Assembly (NCBI GenBank): GCA_964511385.1
Contig: CAZEFE010000026.1
Span: 1-6,338, forward strand
DNA length: 6,338 nucleotides
Direction of reading: 5' to 3'
From: CAILHX01 sp964511385
GTDB lineage: Bacteria > Pseudomonadota > Gammaproteobacteria > Burkholderiales > Methylophilaceae
The translations under genes were made by a program, and so were the position numbers. Below the pieces are notes generated by a model. It was not told where the DNA came from, searched no databases, and saw only the letters and a program-made list of their open reading frames with translations. Of the stretch, positions 1 through 6,200 are shown one piece after another (position 1 is the first letter of the stretch; each line of letters begins with the position of its first letter).

Positions 1-61
1 CGGGTCATCGTTCACTGTGGATAGCAGGCACGACCTAACGTTCGCACGATGTTTGCATGAT

Positions 62-75
62 GGGAGTTGGATGTG
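62..75 (+). promoter_or_regulatory. Alternative in-frame SD plus GTG start
   Basis: GGGAG at 62-66 is followed, six bases later, by GTG at 73-75, in the same frame as the RHS gene with no stop in between. Starting here would add 40 residues, beginning with a hydrophobic stretch (WVLLLAWFCG) that itself looks like a short signal or anchor segment. I prefer ATG 193 because a complete, conventional signal peptide starts there and the extension is lower in GC. The upstream start cannot be excluded by sequence alone. Confidence 0.25.
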
Positions 76-141
76 CTTTCTCGGTGGGTTCTTTTGTTGG
101 CGTGGTTCTGCGGACGGGGTGATCGGGTACACTGTGGGACG

Positions 142-156
142 ACCGGCCAACCCGGT
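142..156 (+). repeat. Small hairpin in the leader
   Basis: ACCGG (142-146) and CCGGT (152-156) form a perfect five-base-pair stem around a five-base loop, CCAAC. It ends about 22 bases before the ribosome-binding site. There is no following T-tract, so it is not an intrinsic terminator. Stems of this size arise readily by chance in GC-rich DNA. Confidence 0.25.
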
Positions 157-166
157 GCGTGTTCCC

Positions 167-194
167 GGACGCCGATTCGGAAGGGGACGCCGAT
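167..194 (+). repeat. 10-bp direct repeat over the translation start
   Basis: GGACGCCGAT occurs at 167-176 and again at 185-194, an 18-base offset. The second copy overlaps the end of the ribosome-binding site and the first two bases of the ATG, so the SD (179-186) lies mainly between the copies. It may be a small duplication or coincidence; no function is implied. Confidence 0.4.
179..186 (+). promoter_or_regulatory. Shine-Dalgarno for the RHS gene start at ATG 193
   Basis: GGAAGGGG ends six bases before ATG 193, a good purine-rich ribosome-binding site at normal spacing. With the signal peptide that begins directly at this ATG, it is the main reason for choosing 193 as the start. A second SD/start pair in the same frame lies upstream at 62-75. 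Confidence 0.6.
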
Positions 195-285
195 GTTCGA
201 ACACACGCTGTCGTACGGATGCCTTCGCCGGTTCGTCGCGGTCCTCGCTCTCACGGTGCCCTGGTGCGCGGCGTCCGCGCGGGCG
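193..285 (+). other. Sec signal peptide of the RHS protein
   Basis: Residues 1-31 show a short n-region with an Arg pair (R12, R13), a hydrophobic core (FVAVLALTVPWCAA) and an A-R-A site, giving predicted cleavage after A31 with the mature protein starting DQVLQ. The Arg pair does not match the twin-arginine consensus, and the residues before C25 (VPW) do not form a lipobox, so ordinary signal-peptidase-I processing is most likely. This implies export to the periplasm or beyond, unlike RHS toxins that are loaded from the cytoplasm onto type VI secretion systems. Confidence 0.75.
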
Positions 286-3200
286 GACCAGGTTCTCCAG
301 ACCAGCGGCGATTCATTGACGACGTACAAGTACGCGGGGAACACGCGCGTGCAGGGCGTGCGTCCGCGTGCCGAGCAGCGCGGCGTGGGTCTCGACGGCG
401 CGCATCGCGCCGGCGGCTCGCTCCCGTGGGCGCTGGCGGGCAACCCGTTCGAGTCCCCACAGGCCGGGGAAGCGCTGGGATCGCTGCGGCTGGCGACGGG
501 GGCGTACGCGCCGACCGAGATCGACCTGGCGCTGCCGGCGCAGGCGCCGTGGGTGGTGGGGCGCACGTTCAATGCGCGGCAGGAGACGGTTGCGCCGTCG
601 CACCTGGACAGCGACGGGTACCAGGGGCGGAACTGGTTCCAGATCAGCCAGCCGGAGATCCGGCTCTACGACGCCGACGGCAACGCGGGGACGAAGCAGG
701 CCGCGGACCTGGTCTACATGGTGTACGGTGCGGATCGGTACGTCGGGTTCAAGCGGACCGATGACAACGCGGACATCTTCCGCGGCGTGAACGGCGCGGC
801 GGGGGTGTTCAAGTACGTTGCGGGTTCGCCGGATACCTACGTCTACCACGACCAGAACGGCAACCGGACCTACTTCTTCGGAGGCAACGCGGTCGAGGAA
901 GGAGAGGAAGAAGAGATCGACGCGTCGTGGCAGCTCTGGAAGTTCGTCGACCCGGCGGGGAACACGGCGTATGTCGGTCACGCGACCACGGCGAGCACGG
1001 CCATCACCAACGGGTACAACCCGAACGGGACGATCGCCAGGGCGTTCGACTCGGCGGGGCGGCGGTACTGCTACACCTACGACAGCATCGACGGCGCGAC
1101 ACGGCTGACGCAGGTGATCGCGGAGATCGAGGACGGCGAGAGCGGGTGGGGCGGTTGCGGCGCCGAGACGATGGTGGGCAAGGTCGAGTACGCCTATTAC
1201 CAGACCGGCGGCACGACCAATGGGGACATCGGCAACCTCAAGCTCGTGACCATCACGACGCCGCTGAGCTTCGACCCGCTCGTCCATTCAACCCCGCCGC
1301 TCCTGACGCGGCGGCAGTACTACCGCTACTACACCGGGTCGTACCACGCAACGAACAACCCCGGACATCCGAACACCATCAAGATGATGCTGGGGTACGA
1401 GGGCACGCGCCGCGCGGACTGGGACCCCGACGGGAACCTCGACGGCAGCGTCTTCACCGAACCCGGGAACGACCTCAAGCCGTACGCCGACGCCTTCTTC
1501 AAGTACGACGCGGATCACCGGGTCGTCAGCGTGTACTTCGACGGCGAGTGCGGGTGCACGGGGGGCGGCGGGACCAACGGCGAGCACAAGCTGGCTTACG
1601 AGGACAACCCGAGCTTCTCGGGCACTTCCGGGTACGACACGGCGTGGCGCCGGCGGGTGGTCATCGAGCCGCCGACGGGCGGGGCGTGGGCGACGCAGTA
1701 CCTCGACGAGACGGGCCAGGCGCTCTCGCGCGTGCTCACGGACGCCAACCCGGCGAGCACCGGCCCCGCCCCGGCCAAGTGGGTGACGCAGGTCGTCCGC
1801 AACGGCGACGGCCAGGTGACGGAGGTCCACACGCCGGCGAACGTGACGGGCTACACGCACAACAGCGGCGGCCCGCCCGTCCCCGACGGCGCGATCACCA
1901 CCAGCGGCACGGCCGGGCTGGTGCATTACTACCAGCGCATCGCGAGCGGTGATGTCAAGGGCTTCCTGGAGGGTCTGCGCCAGAAGGAGGGCTCGAACAC
2001 CCTCTCGACGAACTCGACGTTCGTCTCCTGGACCCAGCACGCCACGCGCGACCTGAGCATCGCCGGCGGCGTCAACGTGACCCGCCCGCTGGTCGAGAAG
2101 ACCCGCGCGTTCCACACGGCCACGACGGACCACACGGACACGGCGAAGTACGACGAGACGACGCGGACGTACGCCTGGTGGGACAACACGACCGCCACGG
2201 ACGTGCTCTACATCACGCTCAAGCAGGTGACGACCAGTGCGCCGGCGGTGAACACGGGCAAGAACGGCTCGGGCTCGGCGACGGCGACCAGGCGGTACCT
2301 GCGCAAAGACGGCACGACGGCGTTCACGGAGTCGGCCCGCGGCATACTCCAGTACACGGCCTATACCAACGGGCAGGTGACCAAGCGCATCGAGGACGTG
2401 AAGACCAACGGCACGTTCCCGGCGGGCGACGACCCCAACACCGACTGGGGGATCACGGAGAATGGTGACGGGTTCGACCGCGTCACCTTGTACGCCTACG
2501 ACAACCAGGGGCGGTCGAGCCAGACGACGCTCCCCAGCGGCCGCGTGACGATGCGCTGGTACGCCAAGCTGAGCGATGAACGGATGGTGACCTTCGGCGT
2601 CCCGCGCGTCGCCAGCTACCACGGCCCGGCCTCGTACACGGTGACCAACCACGCCGGCAGCACCGAGGAGTGCTTCGTCGTCGCCATCGTCGAGACCGGA
2701 ACGTCCGCGCCCTCGGGCTGGATGGTGACCGTGTCGGAGAGCCTGGTGGCCCCGCCGACCGATCCGATCCTGTCCTTCAGCGCGGTGGCCAACGAACGGG
2801 AACTCGCCCGGCTGACGGCGAGCTCGTACGGCAAGACGGGGCGGCGCCTGGAGTCGCGCCGGGTCTTCTTCGACATGCCCGCGAGCATGGCCCCGGGCGA
2901 CACGGCCGGCAAGCACGACACCTGGACGATCGCCTACGACGACATGGGCCGGCAGATCCGGACGAAGGAGCCCTCGGGCACCATCGCGCGCACGGTGTAC
3001 GACGCCCTCGGGCGCGTGACGTCCCGCACGATCGGCACGAACGACAACGGCGAACCCGGCGGCGAGACCGGCGGCACCAACAACATGGTCACGACCGAGG
3101 CCCTGGTGTACGACGGGGGCTCCGATGGCGGCAACTCGCTCCTGACCACGCGCACCGCCTACGTCGAGGACGGAGCGACCGGCCAGCGGCAGACCAGCTA

Positions 3201-6200
3201 CCTGTATGACTACCGCGGGCGGCTGATCGTGACCGTCGGCCCGCAGGCCCCGCACGGCGTGGCCAGGTACGACAACCTCGGGCGGATGACCGCCTCGGGG
3301 CTGTTCAGCTCCAGCTCGGGCCTGACCGCGGGCACCGACCCCACGAGCACGACGACCAACCGCGTGGCGCTCTCGCAGACCTTCCACGACGAGCGCGGCC
3401 AGGCCTGGAAGAGCCAGCGGCACAAGATCACGCAGAGCACGGGCGCCGACGCGGACACCCTCCTGACCCTCAACTGGTACGACCCCGACGGCCGGCTCAT
3501 CAAGACCGACGGCGAGCAGCTCACCAAGACGCGCTACGACCGCCTCGGGCGTGTCATCCAGTCCTTCACGCTGGCGACGGACAACGACGCCGCGAGCACG
3601 TACTCGGACGTGTACGACTCCACGAACAAGTTCGCGAGCCTCGCCGGCGACAAGGTGCTCGAGGAGCGGCAGACCGGCTACAGCGGCGTGGAGGACGAGG
3701 TGCTCGTGCAGGCGGCCATCGAGCGCAACCACGGCGACACCAGCACGACGGGACCACTGGACACGACCTACGACGGCGGGGATGGCCTGCCGCTGAAGTT
3801 CACCGCCGCGGATGTCAAGGGGCGCATCCAGATCAGCGCCGCCTGGTACGACGCGCTGGAACGCCCGCGGACCACGGCCTTTTACGGAACGAACGATGCG
3901 ACCGGCAACGTCGCCACGTTCGATCGCAATGGCCTGACCGAGCCGGGAGGCTCGGACACGCCCACGACGCGGATCGTCACCAAGACGGTCTATGCCGACG
4001 ACGGCACCGTGCTGGAGACCGTGGACGCCAACGGACGGGCTACGCGCTTCGTCTACGACGCCGCGGGGCGGCTGGTCGCCACCATCGGCAACCACACCGG
4101 CGGATCGATCACCTCGAACGTGCGAGACCACGACGTCTACACCCGCTACGTCTACACCAGCGGCCTGCAGACCAAGGTCTGGGTGGACCTCGATGGCGAC
4201 GGTACTGAAGACGCCGACGACCAGGTCACGCAGTACGTCTACGGCACGTCCAAAGGAACGCCGGGCAGTGGTTCTCCCGTGCAGTCCGCCATCGCCACCG
4301 GGCACCTGCTGCGCGAGGCGGTCTACCCGGAGCAGACGGGGAGCCAGCCCGCCGCCGACCGCACGGTGACCTTCGCCTACAACGCCCAGGGGGAGCAGGT
4401 CTGGACGAAGGACCAGGCCGGGAACGTGGTCCAGACCGACCTCGACACCGCCGGTCGCGAGACGCACCGGCGCGTGACGACCCTCGCCGGCGGCTTCGAC
4501 GGGGCGGTCCGCCGCATCAGCACGACCTATCTCCCGCGCGGCCTGGTGAACAAGGTCACGCAGTACAACAACGCCGCGCCCGGCTCGGGGAGCCTGGTCG
4601 ACGACGTGAAGTACACCTACGACGACTGGGGCAATCTCTCTCAGTTCAAGCAGGACGTGGACTCGGACCTGGACGGTTCGCCCTCCGGCCGCGCCGCGTT
4701 CGAGGTCAGCTACGCCTACGCCAAAGCGACCACGGGGAGGAACACCATCCGCCGGAGCGGGATGACCCTGCCCGGCGCGACGGCCGTCGGCTTCGAGTAC
4801 GTCTCCACGGGCGGACGGCTCGACGACGCGTCCAGCCGCGTGACGCGCGTGGGGGTGGACAACAGCGTCGCCTCCAAGGTGCCCGTGGCCCAGTACGAGT
4901 ACCTCGGCGCCGCACGGCTTGTCGGCACCGACCTGCTCCAGCCCAAGGCCCGCTGGAACTTCTTCGAGGGCGCCGTCAGCGGCACACCCTATCCCGACCT
5001 GGACCGCTTCAACCGCGTCGAGGACAGCCGCTGGACCTCGTACAAGGGGACGGGCACGCGCACCTTCTACGACGTGGACATCGCCTACGACCCGGCCTCG
5101 AACATCCTGGGCGTCACCGACAACGTCCACAAGAACGCCTCGGGCAACCGCAACTTCGACGCGCTCTACACCCTCGATGCGCTCAACCGCCTGACGCGCG
5201 CCGAGGAGGGCACGCTGACCTTCCCGAGCGGGGTGCCGACGCTCTCCAACACGTCGCGCGACGAGCGCTGGCTCGACGCCTCGGCCCCCCCCAACCTGGC
5301 CCTCTCGCAGACGGGCAACTGGCTGCGGCACCGCCTGGACCTCAACGGTGACGGGAGCTTCACCGGCACGAACGAGCTCGACGACACCAGCACCTTCAGC
5401 CTCGCCAACGAGCTCAAGACCCGCGACACCGACTCCAACGGCACACCCAACCTTACCTTGGCCTACGACAAGGTCGGCAATCAGACCAGTGACGGGCTGG
5501 GGTACGACTATGTCTACGACGCCTTCGGGCGGCTGGTCACCGTCCACAAGGTCGGCGACCCGGGCGTGGTGTACGCGCAGTACCGCTACAACGGGCTGGG
5601 CTTCCGAATCGGCTGGCGCTACGACACCAGCGGCAACGGGTACGTGGACTCCGGCGATCCCTGGTACTACTTCTGCTACGACGACGCCTGGCGCGTCGCG
5701 GCGACGTTCCGCGCGAGCGACACGCACCCCAAGGAGGTCTTCGTCCACCACAACGCCGGGATGGGCGGGTACGGCGGCTCGTCGTACATCGACAGCGTGA
5801 TCCTGCGCGACAAGGACATCAAGGCCAAGTGGACCGAGGAGGCCGCCGACGAGCGCGGGGAACGCCGGTACTACTGCCAGAACTGGCGCGCCGACGTCTC
5901 CGCGATCCTCACCGACACCGGCAGCATGGTCGAGTGGGTCAAGTACTCTTCGTATGGAGTCCCCTTCGCCCTGCCCGCGGGGGACACCGACTCCGACGGC
6001 GACTGGGACGCCACCGACTCCGCCGGGATCACGACGTCGTCGAGCTACGACGTCCGCAAGGACGCCAACCTCGACGGCGCCATCAACGCCTCCGACGTCA
6101 CCCACGCCAACTCCATCACCGGCGGCTACCAGACGCTGGGACGAGGGAGACTCTCGTCCTCGGGCGTCAACAACCGCCGCGGCTACGCCGCCTACGAGTA

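Larger units (their letters stand above)
1..192. other. 5' leader / intergenic region, no recognisable gene
   Basis: This stretch precedes the RHS gene and contains no recognisable gene. The short open frames crossing it give Cys/Trp/Arg-rich translations with no family resemblance. By hand count its first 120 bases are about 55% G+C, clearly lower than the coding sequence that follows, which fits a regulatory or intergenic segment. In the frame of the RHS gene there are stops at 22-24 and 58-60, so the gene cannot begin upstream of 61. A TACACT at 128-133 could serve as a weak -10 box, but no convincing -35 lies 16-18 bases upstream, so I do not call a promoter. A small hairpin and a direct repeat near the start codon are listed separately. 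No rho-independent terminator of an upstream gene is visible. Confidence 0.6.
2491..5715 (+). other. Main YD-repeat array (RHS shell)
   Basis: At least thirteen YD-type units can be read. Their Tyr codons start at 2491 (YDNQGR after YA), 2935 (YDDMGR), 2998 (YDALGR), 3205 (YDYRGR), 3268 (YDNLGR), 3478 (YDPDGR), 3535 (YDRLGR), 4054 (YDAAGR), 4378 (YNAQGE), 4618 (YDDWGN), 5086 (YDPASN), 5464 (YDKVGN) and 5515 (YDAFGR), followed by YRYNGLGFRIGWRYD at 5581. Closely spaced pairs are about 21 residues apart (915/936, 1005/1026, 1096/1115), the normal RHS period. Wider gaps hold degenerate units. In the RHS family these form the spiralling beta-strand wall of the shell. Confidence 0.85.

Noticed and set aside
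94..133. Possible sigma-70 promoter (TTGTTG at 94-99, TACACT at 128-133)
   Set aside because: The spacing is 28 bases, too long, and no better -35 hexamer lies at 16-18 bases from TACACT.
226..267. Twin-arginine or lipoprotein signal in the N-terminus
   Set aside because: R12-R13 are followed by F-V-A, not the x-F-L-K pattern, and C25 is preceded by V-P-W, not a lipobox.
17..319. Plus-strand open frame starting in the leader
   Set aside because: It runs out of frame into the RHS gene. The Cys/Trp-rich start and Arg-rich remainder do not look like a real protein.
12..572. Minus-strand open frame of 186 residues covering the leader
   Set aside because: Its Arg/Ser/Pro/Thr-rich translation has no family resemblance, and it overlaps the signal peptide and N-terminal RHS region.
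313..1287. Minus-strand open frame of 324 residues
   Set aside because: It is the continuation of the same codon-aligned antisense frame, bounded by two TCA codons of the real gene. Its translation is Arg/Val-rich and featureless.
927..1952. Plus-strand open frame of 341 residues in another frame
   Set aside because: It overlaps the RHS gene completely. Its Arg/Gly/His-rich translation is typical of out-of-frame reading of GC-rich coding DNA, while the RHS frame shows clear motifs across the same span.
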